From contig DATDXV010000011.1 of the NCBI GenBank assembly GCA_035289205.1, positions 1 to 36,086 of the forward strand: a stretch of 36,086 bases of DNA, written 5' to 3'. The notes beneath the pieces were generated by a model. The model was given only the letters and a program-made list of their open reading frames with translations. It was not told the origin of the DNA and made no database searches. This document shows, piece by piece, positions 1 to 7,754 of the stretch. The stretch is from DATDXV01 sp035289205 (GTDB lineage: Archaea > Aenigmatarchaeota > Aenigmatarchaeia > Aenigmatarchaeales > DATDXV01). The first letter of the stretch is position 1. The number at the start of each line of letters is the position of its first letter. Position numbers and translations under genes: made by a program.

Positions 1-2
1 TA

Positions 3-665
3 TGGGAAGGTGCAAGTTTTAAGGAAATGTCATTTGATGATATAGCAACATACATGGGAATTCACAAACAGAAGGCATCAAGAGTACTGGGTGCCTTAAA
101 AGACTATTATGGTGTTGTTGAAAAGAGTGAGAGTGGTTTCTGGAGACTAACAGATGCTGGAAAACGCGCAGGAAAGGATGAGAGAGCTGCTATGGTTGAG
201 ATATTATCAAAAAACCAGATGTTCGCAGATCTCTACAAAACGTTCGGAAGCGAACAAGCGACAGAAGGAGCAATTTTGACCTATATACAAAATAAATACA
301 AAGGTGTTGATGCCAAAGAAGTTAAGCAGAGATTCATTGATGCCAAGACCGTTATAAATGAGGGTGACTCGGATACAAAAATAGCAGGAAGAGAGGGATC
401 TGAGGGAGACATAATAAAGTGGCTAAATGTGATTCAGCTAAAATACACACTAAAGCCTCCAGAAGAAGATATATCAGAACTTGTGAATAGAGTTGTAAAT
501 GAGTTTGGTGAATCTGATGACATTGCAATAAAAATAATATTAGAAGGCATAAAGGAGAATAAAGAAAATAGAGAAGTACTTATAGTCTTGGTAAAAAGTC
601 TATTAGGATATGCCTACAAAAAATACCCAAGTCTCATACTTCTTGCAAACAGGGAGAAATCATAA
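3..665 (+). CDS. Winged-helix DNA-binding protein, 5' partial
   Basis: The reading frame is open back to base 3 (codons W-E-G-A-S-F-K-E before the first Met at 27), so the gene probably begins upstream of the window and the Met at 27 is internal. Residues from that Met to about 50 look like a winged helix: a recognition-type segment IHKQKASRVLGALKDYYG, then a wing ending in GFWRLTDAGKRAG. The remaining 160 residues are mostly charged helices without a domain I recognise. The gene is visibly richer in A+T (AAA, ATA, AGA codons) than its neighbours, which could mean recent acquisition. An inverted repeat follows 15 nt after the stop. A role in transcription or DNA binding is inferred from the fold only; target and partners are unknown. 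Confidence 0.6.
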   Translation, partial: WEGASFKEMSFDDIATYMGIHKQKASRVLGALKDYYGVVEKSESGFWRLTDAGKRAGKDERAAMVEILSKNQMFADLYKTFGSEQATEGAILTYIQNKYKGVDAKEVKQRFIDAKTVINEGDSDTKIAGREGSEGDIIKWLNVIQLKYTLKPPEEDISELVNRVVNEFGESDDIAIKIILEGIKENKENREVLIVLVKSLLGYAYKKYPSLILLANREKS

Positions 666-679
666 TGCTCATATGAGAG

Positions 680-745
680 GATAGAAGGGCGCACACCAGT
701 CACATACGCGACTTCCAATTGCGCCGATGGGCTGGTGCTTCTATC
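680..745 (+). repeat. Long imperfect inverted repeat, possible structured RNA or terminator
   Basis: GATAGAAG (680-687) is complementary to CTTCTATC (738-745), and CACCAG (694-699) to CTGGTG (732-737). The bulged GGCGCA (688-693) is also complementary to TGCGCC (720-725) in the loop. The last pairing crosses the second one, so the element could be a pseudoknot or switch between two folds. It lies between the end of the first gene and the promoter of the carbamoyltransferase. It may be a 3'-end structure of the upstream mRNA or a small RNA; no family is recognised. Confidence 0.5.
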
Positions 746-772
746 TTCCACTTGCTAGATAATTAGCTCTAA

Positions 773-816
773 CCTTTATATAAATCACTAATCTAAGATT
801 CAGCAACCTTTTAATA
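773..816 (+). promoter_or_regulatory. Two candidate TATA boxes upstream of the first carbamoyltransferase
   Basis: TTTTAATAC (808-816) is centred 26 nt before the ATG at 838 and would give a leaderless mRNA. A stronger-looking box, CTTTATATAAATC (774-786), lies further upstream and would start transcription near 806. Which one is used cannot be decided from sequence. Confidence 0.5.
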
Positions 817-837
817 CATGCATTTCCCTTCGGTATT

Positions 838-2520
838 ATGGCAACAGTACTCGGAATAGTGAGCCCTACTTCGCCGTTCATGCATGACAACTCAGCAAGC
901 ATCGTGCGCGATGGAAAGATCCTTGCAAGCATCCAAGAGGAAAGGATGAGCGGTGTGAAGCATGACACGAACACACCTATCAACTCCATCAAGGAATGCT
1001 TCAGATTGGCAGGCCTCACAGGCAAGGACATCGATGCAATCGTCTGCGCAACAGAAGCCTTCACGCAGAGAAGGTTTACCTTCGAAGTGAACCGCTTCGG
1101 GAAGGTTGTGATGAGCAAGGCAACATCGCCGATCAGCTTTGCATTAAAGCACTTCTACATGAGAAAGCTCAAGGAATGGTTCGGCATAAGGGGAAAGATA
1201 ATGTACATGAACCATCACCTCTCTCACGCTGCTACAGCATTCTATACATCAGGCTACAAGAGCGCTGCTGTTGTCACTCTGGATGGATTGGGCGATCACG
1301 AGAGCGGCTCAATCTATGCTGCATCTGGCATGGACATGAAAAGATTATGGTCCCAGCCTGAGCAGAAGAGCTTGGGATTATTCTACGGAATGGTCTCAGA
1401 ATCTTTAGGCTTTACACAGCAAGATGGAGAGGGCAAAACGATGGGCTTCGCTTGCTATGGCAAGCCCCACGCTGCTGAGCACATAGCAAAGTTCTACGAC
1501 AGGAACGAGATGGAGCCTGCTGTCCTCAGGGACATCAACACAACCGACGGAAAACTGTTTGCAGCTTACAGGTATGTCAGGACGAAACAATCTGTAGAGT
1601 TCAAGGAGAGCTTCAAACACTTCAAGCCTGAGGACATCGCAGCTTCTGCACAAAAGGTTCTGGAAGAAAAAGGTCTTGAGATAGTAAAGATGGCGATGGA
1701 GAAGACTGGCGAGACAAACATTGCAGTTGCAGGCGGTGTGTTCCTGAACTGCAAGCTCAACCAGCGAATCAGGGAGCTTCCAGGTGTAGAATCATTGTTC
1801 ATTCATCCGGCGGCTGGAGATAACGGAGTCTGCACAGGCGCAGCGATCGAAGCCTGCAGAATCCTGGACCCGCACAACTTCCGGCCAGAAAAAATGGAGC
1901 ATGTCTACTATGGATCAGGCTACACGAACGAGGAGATAGAGAAGAACATAAAAGATTACAACCTCAGCTATGAAAGATTAAAAGATCCAGCAGGAACTGC
2001 AGCAGACCTGATAAAGAAAGGGAAGGTTGTTGGATGGTTCCAGGGAAGGATGGAGTACGGACCTAGAGCATTAGGCAACAGGTCTGTTCTTGCAGACCCG
2101 ACAGATCCGAAGATGCGCGACAGGATAAACCAATTCTTGAAGAAGCGCGACTGGTTCATGCCGTTCTGTCCCTCCATGCTCTTCGAAGCAAAGGACGAAT
2201 ATCTTGTCAATCCGACAGAAGCTCCGTTCATGATAACAACCTTCGATGTTCCGAAGAACAAGGCAAAAGAAATTCCAGCTGTTGTTCATGTCGATAATAC
2301 GGCAAGGCCGCAGACAGTTAAGAAGGAAGTGAATCCTCTTTACTGGCGATTAATCAAGCAGTTCGAGAAGTACAAGGTTCCGATGGTCCTGAACACAAGC
2401 TTCAACAAGCATGGCCTGCCCATGATCCGAACGCCGCAGGACGCCCTCAATCATCTTGTATGGAAATGCGTTGACGTCCTTATCATGGATGACTTCCTGA
2501 TAGAAAGGAAGTTTGTCTAA
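838..2520 (+). CDS. NodU/CmcH-family carbamoyltransferase
   Basis: Predicted to transfer a carbamoyl group from carbamoyl phosphate, via carbamoyl-adenylate, to a hydroxyl of a sugar or secondary metabolite. The protein has 560 residues, normal for the family. The N-terminal Kae1-like ATPase-fold domain carries the metal-binding HHLSH at 126-130 and a following LDGLGD; later come AGGVFLNCKLNQR, the hallmark GRMEYGPRALGNRS, HVDNTARPQ and NTSFN of the C-terminal catalytic domain. The start at 838 follows a TATA box at the right distance. A second family member lies at 5308, with a methyltransferase, a GT2 enzyme and a flippase-like protein between them. This suggests the substrate is a surface glycan or its lipid-linked precursor; that is inference, and the acceptor is unknown. 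Confidence 0.9.
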   Translation: MATVLGIVSPTSPFMHDNSASIVRDGKILASIQEERMSGVKHDTNTPINSIKECFRLAGLTGKDIDAIVCATEAFTQRRFTFEVNRFGKVVMSKATSPISFALKHFYMRKLKEWFGIRGKIMYMNHHLSHAATAFYTSGYKSAAVVTLDGLGDHESGSIYAASGMDMKRLWSQPEQKSLGLFYGMVSESLGFTQQDGEGKTMGFACYGKPHAAEHIAKFYDRNEMEPAVLRDINTTDGKLFAAYRYVRTKQSVEFKESFKHFKPEDIAASAQKVLEEKGLEIVKMAMEKTGETNIAVAGGVFLNCKLNQRIRELPGVESLFIHPAAGDNGVCTGAAIEACRILDPHNFRPEKMEHVYYGSGYTNEEIEKNIKDYNLSYERLKDPAGTAADLIKKGKVVGWFQGRMEYGPRALGNRSVLADPTDPKMRDRINQFLKKRDWFMPFCPSMLFEAKDEYLVNPTEAPFMITTFDVPKNKAKEIPAVVHVDNTARPQTVKKEVNPLYWRLIKQFEKYKVPMVLNTSFNKHGLPMIRTPQDALNHLVWKCVDVLIMDDFLIERKFV

Positions 2521-2521
2521 T

Positions 2522-2536
2522 TATTTTATATAATGG
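2522..2536 (+). promoter_or_regulatory. TATA box for the methyltransferase gene
   Basis: TATTTTATATAATGG is centred 26 nt before the ATG at 2556, so the methyltransferase can be transcribed alone as a leaderless mRNA although it follows the carbamoyltransferase by only 35 nt. Confidence 0.6.
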
Positions 2537-2555
2537 AAAGTTAGGATATAGTAGT

Positions 2556-3272
2556 ATGATAACTAAAAAGGAGTTTCTAAAATTGATAGAAGATAAAGGC
2601 GCAAGCGACTTCGTGGAGAGCAGCGCCGGGATAGAAAAATACATAAGGCTCTTTGAATACTTTGGCAAAGCCAAGCCCGATCCCAAGAAGATAGCGGATC
2701 TGGGCGGCGGCTATTTTTCATACAAGGTTCTCTCATTCCTGGCTCCCAACAGTCGCATACTTACCATAAACAAGGACAGGAGGGACATGAAGGGGTGCCC
2801 GAAGCAGCTGATTGCTGATCTTGAGAAAGATATAAGGCTGAAGGATAAGTTCGACTTGGTTTTTTCAGCGGACACAATAGAGCATATGCTGCATCCGGAC
2901 AATTTCATGTCCAATGTCAGCAGGCTGCTGGATAATGGCGGCCTGTTTATAATAACAACGCCTAATCTTGCAAGCTGGATGAACAGAGCATCCCTGTGCT
3001 TTGGCTTGTCCCCCACCAACTATGACATTTCAAGCAAATACAAGCTTGGAAATCCCTTTTGCGGCAAGACTCCCGCAGGGCACAGGAGCGTTTTCACCAA
3101 AAGAGCCCTTGTGGAATACCTGCGGCTGCACGGCTTTGACATAGTCTGCTCATACGGATATGCATACACAGAAAAAGTGAAAAGGCTTAGAGCTATCAGG
3201 ATGTTGGTAAACAGAATAGTCCCAAGCAGCATGAAGGAGGGCATATTCATAGTCGCCAGGAAAAATCGCTAA
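2556..3272 (+). CDS. Class I SAM-dependent methyltransferase
   Basis: A 238-residue Rossmann-fold methyltransferase of the Methyltransf_11/23 type. Motif I is the glycine-rich IADLGGGYFS near residue 48, and the post-I acidic region is replaced by ILTINKD. FDLVFSADTIEHMLHPDNF is motif II with the usual IEH, and LLDNGGLFIITTPN is motif III. There is no membrane segment. The enzyme probably methylates a small molecule, sugar or lipid intermediate in the surrounding glycan pathway, because both flanks encode glycan-modifying enzymes. The family is clear, the substrate is not. The start is supported by a TATA box 26 nt upstream. Confidence 0.85.
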   Translation: MITKKEFLKLIEDKGASDFVESSAGIEKYIRLFEYFGKAKPDPKKIADLGGGYFSYKVLSFLAPNSRILTINKDRRDMKGCPKQLIADLEKDIRLKDKFDLVFSADTIEHMLHPDNFMSNVSRLLDNGGLFIITTPNLASWMNRASLCFGLSPTNYDISSKYKLGNPFCGKTPAGHRSVFTKRALVEYLRLHGFDIVCSYGYAYTEKVKRLRAIRMLVNRIVPSSMKEGIFIVARKNR

Positions 3273-3283
3273 ATGGGGCGCCG

Positions 3284-3400
3284 ATGCAAGTCTTACTGTT
3301 TTTAAATCCTTTTGTATCAAACTATGAACTTGAACGGCTTAGAAGTCGTGAAGCTGAAGCAGCAGTAGCTCAATTGGCTGCAGGAACTATAGAAGGCTAA
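3284..3400 (+). CDS. Possible 38-residue ORF in intergenic gap
   Basis: An ATG-to-TAA frame of 38 codons (beginning MQVLLFLNPF, ending AAGTIEG) fills most of the 170-nt gap between the methyltransferase and the GT2 gene. It has a hydrophobic start and an acidic, Ala/Glu-rich end. I see no promoter at the usual distance and no ribosome binding site, and I recognise no family. It could be a real small gene, a remnant of a longer one, or chance. Confidence 0.2.
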   Translation: MQVLLFLNPFVSNYELERLRSREAEAAVAQLAAGTIEG

Positions 3401-3411
3401 AGGTTCTACAA

Positions 3412-3422
3412 TACTTAAAAAC
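3412..3422 (+). promoter_or_regulatory. TATA box for the GT2-flippase pair
   Basis: TACTTAAAAAC is centred about 26 nt before the ATG at 3443, giving a leaderless message for the glycosyltransferase and its overlapping downstream partner. Confidence 0.55.
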
Positions 3423-3442
3423 CCCTGAAATATAGAATATCT

Positions 3443-4369
3443 ATGGCAATCGCAACAGTCATAATAACCACCAAGAACTCCGCACCCACAATAAGGGATT
3501 GCATAGAATCAGTGATGGATTCCAACTACAAGGACTTCAAGGTCATGGTTGTTGACTCATTCTCCAAGGACGGCTCATGGAACATTCTGAAAAGGATGAA
3601 GAAAAAATACAAGAACAAGCTGCAGATCGAACAGCTGGAGAGCAACATTGCAAAAGCGCATAACCACATGATAGGGAAATGCAACTCCAAGTATATTGCG
3701 TTCACAGACTCTGACTGCGCTGTTGACAAAGACTGGCTCCATAACCTGTTGTCAGGATTCAAGGAGAAAGGTGTTATAGCGACAGGCGGTTATTGCGGAA
3801 CGCCCATAGGCGTGAACAAGCTGCAAAGATTGATAGGCCGCGAACTTGAGGACAGGTTCAGGAACTTTCCAAAGTACATGACACGCTTCCCGACAATGAA
3901 CCTTGCTGTCAGAACAAGCATAGCAAAGAAGAATCTTTTCGATGAGAGCTTTGATGTCGCGCAGGAAAGCGACTGGGGATTTCGTATAAGCAAGCTGGGA
4001 AAGATGGTTTACGTTCCTCCCGCAGTCGTGTGGCACTATCACCGCGCAACATGGTCAAGTTACTTCAAGCAGCAGTTCAAATACGGAAAATCTGCAGTGA
4101 AGCTATACATGAAACACAGGGGAAAGATGAAAGGCGATCCGATAACAAAGGGAACAATGACCATGCAGCCAATGCTTCTGCTCCTCACAATCCTAAGCCT
4201 GCCCTTCTTCCCCATTGCAAGCGCCTTGCCAGCAACACTGCTGTCGCTAATAATTCTCTATGACAGCGTGAAGCTGAGCAGGAGCGTAGCAGATTTCTTC
4301 TATTACCTGGCAATCTTCGCAGTAAGGTTAATAGGCTGGACATTGGGAATGTTATCAGGGTTTGTATGA
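3443..4369 (+). CDS. GT2 glycosyltransferase with C-terminal membrane segments
   Basis: A 308-residue GT-A fold glycosyltransferase. The N-terminus ATVIITTKNSAPTIRDCIES is the typical nucleotide-binding start. VVDSFSKDGS and the metal-binding TDSDC (DSD at 89-91) follow. The C-terminal part of the catalytic domain has ESDWGFRISKLG, the ED-like motif of the family. After about residue 235 the chain becomes hydrophobic with two or three probable membrane helices, so catalysis is likely at the inner face of the membrane on a lipid-linked acceptor. Its stop overlaps the ATG of the flippase-like gene (ATGA), implying translational coupling. Donor and acceptor sugars cannot be read from the sequence. 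Confidence 0.88.
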   Translation: MAIATVIITTKNSAPTIRDCIESVMDSNYKDFKVMVVDSFSKDGSWNILKRMKKKYKNKLQIEQLESNIAKAHNHMIGKCNSKYIAFTDSDCAVDKDWLHNLLSGFKEKGVIATGGYCGTPIGVNKLQRLIGRELEDRFRNFPKYMTRFPTMNLAVRTSIAKKNLFDESFDVAQESDWGFRISKLGKMVYVPPAVVWHYHRATWSSYFKQQFKYGKSAVKLYMKHRGKMKGDPITKGTMTMQPMLLLLTILSLPFFPIASALPATLLSLIILYDSVKLSRSVADFFYYLAIFAVRLIGWTLGMLSGFV

Positions 4370-5262
4370 AAAAAGGCATCAGAACGCTGCTCCTTGGGAT
4401 TGGAATATTGATCTTCCTAGTCATGCTCTCAAGGGCCAACATCGCGGATGTGGGAACAGCAATGTCTGCGGCAGGGATCTACATCATACCGCTCTCCCTG
4501 ATAATAATATTCGAGATACTGCTCAAGTCATTCAGGCTGAAACTTCTCATGGGCAACAGGTTCAAGATACAGCTGGGAAAGCTGTTCAGGATAGTGCTGG
4601 AAACAACCTTCATTTCCGTCTACACCCCGGGAAGGATGGGAGAGGTCGTGAAGCTGCAGCTCCTGAAAGAATTCCATGGAATGGAGCGGAGATACACACT
4701 TTCATACCTTGTCATAGAAAGGCTTCTGGATCTGGCGGTGATAGTTACCCTTTCCGCAGGCGTCCTGTTTCATCTTGGCCTCATGCAAAATCTGGCATAC
4801 TTCATCCTGGCAATTTTCATTTTAGCTGCCTTAGCCTGGATAGCCTACAGGAGATTCGAAAAGTTGCGCAATGCTGTAGGATCCACCATAAAAAACATCA
4901 GGGAAACCACCCTTTCCCTGCAACTGTTATTTGCAGCGGCGCTCACGCCTGCCATATGGCTGATCGAGGTCCTGGTTCCGTTCATGCTCATTTCAGTGCT
5001 TGGAGGCGAAATCAGTTTCTTCACCCTCGCAAGCATATACTTTGCAAGCTCCCTTATAGGATTGATCTCGCTGATACCCGGAGGGGTCGGGACAATGGAC
5101 CTGTCTTTCTATTTCCTTCTCAGCAGCATAGGTGGCATAGACTATGGCTTGGCGCTTATAGTGGCTGCCATAACCAGAATGGTAAACCTCCTTGTAGCGC
5201 TCCTGGGGTTTCATCTCTACATGAAGGATATCAGGAAGCCTCATCTAGACGAGAAATCCTAA
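4366..5262 (+). CDS. Flippase-like integral membrane protein (LPG_synthase_TM/UPF0104 family)
   Basis: A 298-residue protein with about seven or eight membrane helices belonging to the lysylphosphatidylglycerol synthase transmembrane family, known in archaea as UPF0104. Family signatures are YTPGRMGEVVKL in the first half and SLIPGGVGTMDLSFY near the end. Stand-alone members lack the aminoacyl-transferase domain of MprF and are thought to move lipid-linked substrates; that role is inferred. It overlaps the preceding GT2 gene by ATGA, so the two products probably act on the same lipid-linked sugar. A paralogue lies at 11618-12580. A 325-codon open frame covers the same DNA in another register but has no protein-like features. 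Confidence 0.85.
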   Translation: MKKGIRTLLLGIGILIFLVMLSRANIADVGTAMSAAGIYIIPLSLIIIFEILLKSFRLKLLMGNRFKIQLGKLFRIVLETTFISVYTPGRMGEVVKLQLLKEFHGMERRYTLSYLVIERLLDLAVIVTLSAGVLFHLGLMQNLAYFILAIFILAALAWIAYRRFEKLRNAVGSTIKNIRETTLSLQLLFAAALTPAIWLIEVLVPFMLISVLGGEISFFTLASIYFASSLIGLISLIPGGVGTMDLSFYFLLSSIGGIDYGLALIVAAITRMVNLLVALLGFHLYMKDIRKPHLDEKS

Positions 5263-5263
5263 A

Positions 5264-5304
5264 GCTTTATAATCTCTGCTTTCAAACCATAGAAATCAGG
5301 TGGG
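5264..5304 (+). promoter_or_regulatory. TATA box plus Shine-Dalgarno for the second carbamoyltransferase
   Basis: GCTTTATAATC (5264-5274) sits directly after the previous stop codon. It would start transcription near 5295, leaving a leader of about 13 nt that contains AGGTGGG (5298-5304) just ahead of the ATG. This is one of the few operon heads here with a leader and a ribosome binding site. Confidence 0.55.
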
Positions 5305-5307
5305 AAA

Positions 5308-7041
5308 ATGAAAATACTATGCATATGCGACAGCCATGAAGCGGGCTCTGCGCTGATAGAGGACGGGAAGATAGTTTATGCCATAAGCGAGGAGAGGCTC
5401 TCCAGGGAGAAAGGGGCGTACGGTTTTCCCTGGTTATCTCTAAAGCAGATGCTGAAGGACACCAAGGTAAGCCCTTCGGAGATAGATGTGGTGGTCAAGG
5501 GCGGTCTGGATTATCCATTTGCCTACGCCTTCTACAACACAGCAAGAAATACCAAAGCAGGTTCCCTGCCGAACCTGAGGCTGGACGAGATATACAACTT
5601 CTCCCCTCTGATGAGAAAGTTTGTAAAATCCCTGAAGCCCAGGAAAGAGTTCAGCGAGGAGGAGATCAGGGAGATGCAGGAGATAAGAACAAGGAGCTCT
5701 CCCGCAGACAAGCTGGCGCGGCATTTCCTAAGAAAGCTCGGCATAAAGGCCCCGCTCCTGTATGTGGACCATCATGTGTCGCATGTCGCTTCCGCCTACT
5801 TCACATCAGGCTTTGACAGGGCGATCACGTTTTCGCTGGACTTCTCCGGCGATGGGAAGTCCGGGATGGTGGCCATAGGAAACAAAAACAAGCTGCATGT
5901 TGTTGAAGCCATGGACGCGTACAACTCCACCGGTTGTTATTACAGCTTCTTGACAAAGGCTCTGGGATTCAGGATAAACAGGCACGAGGGGAAGATAACA
6001 GGCTTGGCAGCGTATGGAAAGCCCGACAAGTATTATGATTTCTTCAAGAAGCATCTTTGGTTTGAGAACGGAAAGATAAGGTTCGAGGACAGGTTCGGTT
6101 TCCTTGACAAGATAAGGGAGTTCAGGAAGCATGACTTCGAGGATCTTGCGACAGCAGGGCAGAGGGTATTCGAAGAAGCAATAGTGTCATGGGTGGAATA
6201 TTTTGTGAAGAAGCGCAGGATATACAACGTGGCGCTGGCGGGCGGCGTGTTTTCCAATGTAAAGCTGAACCAGAGGATAGCGGAAATAAAGGGCGTGAAA
6301 AGCGTCTTTGTGTTTCCCCACATGGGGGACGGCGGGCTTTCCGTGGGAGCGGGGCTGTATTACTTCTATTCGCAAAAAAAACTAAGGCCGTCAAGAATAT
6401 CAGCGATAACAAACGTCTATTTCGGGCCCCAGTATTCAGATGCGGAGATAGAGGAAGCGCTGAAGAAGTACGGGGTGAAGTACGACTACCATGAAAACAT
6501 TGAGAAGAAGATTGCAGAGCTTATTGCAAAGGACAAAGTAGTTGCAAGATTCAACGGAAGGATGGAATACGGACCACGCGCTTTGGGTAACAGGTCTGTG
6601 CTTTACAAGCCTACGGACCCTGAGGTCAACAAATGGCTCAACAAGAAGCTCAAGAGAAGCGATTTCATGCCGTTCGCCCCTTCAACGCTGAAGGAGTATG
6701 GAAAGAAGTGCTATAGGAATATGGCGAACGCATCAAAGCCTGCCGAATACATGGCCATAACGTTCGACTGCACTGACTTCATGAAAAGGAACGGCGCTGC
6801 AGCTGTCCATGTTGACAACACGGCAAGGCCGCAACTGGTTGACAGGAATGTCAACCCTTCATACTACAAGATACTTAACGAATTCAGAAAGCTTACAGGC
6901 ATACCGCTTGTTGTAAATACAAGCTTCAACATGCACGAGGAGCCTATAGTATGCAGCCCCTCTGATGCAATAAGGTCGTTCCTGCAGGGCAATCTGGATT
7001 ACCTGGCAATAGGCAACTTCTTGGCAAAGGGAGAAGAATGA
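5308..7041 (+). CDS. NodU/CmcH-family carbamoyltransferase, second copy
   Basis: A 577-residue carbamoyltransferase with the same motifs as the copy at 838: DHHVSH at 154-159 in the Kae1-like domain, SLDFSGDG, AGGVFSNVKLNQR, GRMEYGPRALGNRS, HVDNTARPQ and NTSFN. The sequences have diverged outside these blocks, and this copy carries an extra charged segment around residues 85-135, so a different acceptor is likely. Its stop overlaps the start of a GT2 gene (ATGA at 7038), which suggests coupled expression and carbamoylation of a sugar that this transferase makes or uses. Family assignment is firm; substrate is inferred from neighbours. Confidence 0.9.
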   Translation: MKILCICDSHEAGSALIEDGKIVYAISEERLSREKGAYGFPWLSLKQMLKDTKVSPSEIDVVVKGGLDYPFAYAFYNTARNTKAGSLPNLRLDEIYNFSPLMRKFVKSLKPRKEFSEEEIREMQEIRTRSSPADKLARHFLRKLGIKAPLLYVDHHVSHVASAYFTSGFDRAITFSLDFSGDGKSGMVAIGNKNKLHVVEAMDAYNSTGCYYSFLTKALGFRINRHEGKITGLAAYGKPDKYYDFFKKHLWFENGKIRFEDRFGFLDKIREFRKHDFEDLATAGQRVFEEAIVSWVEYFVKKRRIYNVALAGGVFSNVKLNQRIAEIKGVKSVFVFPHMGDGGLSVGAGLYYFYSQKKLRPSRISAITNVYFGPQYSDAEIEEALKKYGVKYDYHENIEKKIAELIAKDKVVARFNGRMEYGPRALGNRSVLYKPTDPEVNKWLNKKLKRSDFMPFAPSTLKEYGKKCYRNMANASKPAEYMAITFDCTDFMKRNGAAAVHVDNTARPQLVDRNVNPSYYKILNEFRKLTGIPLVVNTSFNMHEEPIVCSPSDAIRSFLQGNLDYLAIGNFLAKGEE

Positions 7042-7754
7042 TAACATACGTAATACCCGCATACAACGAGGAGGAGAACCTAAGGAGAATAGGATCCGAG
7101 CTCATACCTGCCCTCAACGCTTCTGGGGAGAAATACGAGATAATCATAGTGAACGACGGAAGCTCTGACAGCACAGAGATAGAGGCAAAGAAACTTGTCG
7201 ACAGGTTCAAGTTCGTAAGGCTCATAAGCCACAAGAAGAACAGCGGCATGGGCGCCGCGGTAAGGACCGGGATAAGCAGCGCCTCCGGCGACATTCTAAT
7301 CACGCTCGACTCTGACCTGACATACGGGCCTTCGGAGATATTGAAAGTATTGAATGAATACAAGAAAACCAAGGCAGACTGCGTCATAGGCTCGCATTTC
7401 ATGGAAGGGGGAAATGTGGAGGAGGTAAAGGACGTCAGGAAGCTCCTTAGCCAAGCAATAAATCACATATACAGGATGCTGTTCGGCGGCAATGTGAAAA
7501 CAATATCATCGATATTAAGGCTTTACAAAACAGAACAGCTAAGAGAACTAAATCTCACAAGCGCGGGATTCACGATCAACGCGGAGATACTGTTCAAGCT
7601 GCTGCAAAGAAAAAGAAGGGTTGTGGAAACACCGGTCACATTGACAACAAGAAAATTCGGTATATCAAAGCTGAACTTCTGGAAGGAGGCCAAGAACCAT
7701 ATTGTGCTTCTGACCAAGGTTATAGTATGGAAGCTGTTTCCCAAGGCAACCTAG
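7038..7754 (+). CDS. GT2 glycosyltransferase, dolichyl-phosphate mannose synthase-like
   Basis: A 238-residue soluble GT2 enzyme. It starts MITYVIPAYNEEENL and has IIIVNDGSSDST, the glycine-rich NSGMGAAVRTGI and the metal-binding DSDL (DSD at 91-93), the set typical of polyprenyl-phosphate hexose synthases. It lacks the C-terminal membrane helices found in some such enzymes. The likely reaction is transfer of a sugar from a nucleotide sugar to polyprenyl phosphate, giving a donor for membrane GT-C enzymes such as those at 8875 and 16204. The gene is coupled to the carbamoyltransferase by an ATGA overlap, and its last bases overlap the convergent epimerase gene by 4 nt. Sugar identity is unknown. 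Confidence 0.85.
   Translation: MITYVIPAYNEEENLRRIGSELIPALNASGEKYEIIIVNDGSSDSTEIEAKKLVDRFKFVRLISHKKNSGMGAAVRTGISSASGDILITLDSDLTYGPSEILKVLNEYKKTKADCVIGSHFMEGGNVEEVKDVRKLLSQAINHIYRMLFGGNVKTISSILRLYKTEQLRELNLTSAGFTINAEILFKLLQRKRRVVETPVTLTTRKFGISKLNFWKEAKNHIVLLTKVIVWKLFPKAT

Noticed and set aside
4362..5339. A 325-codon open frame in another register over the flippase-like gene
   Set aside because: It is rich in His, Arg, Pro and Cys without any domain pattern, while the overlapping frame encodes a clear membrane protein family with conserved motifs.
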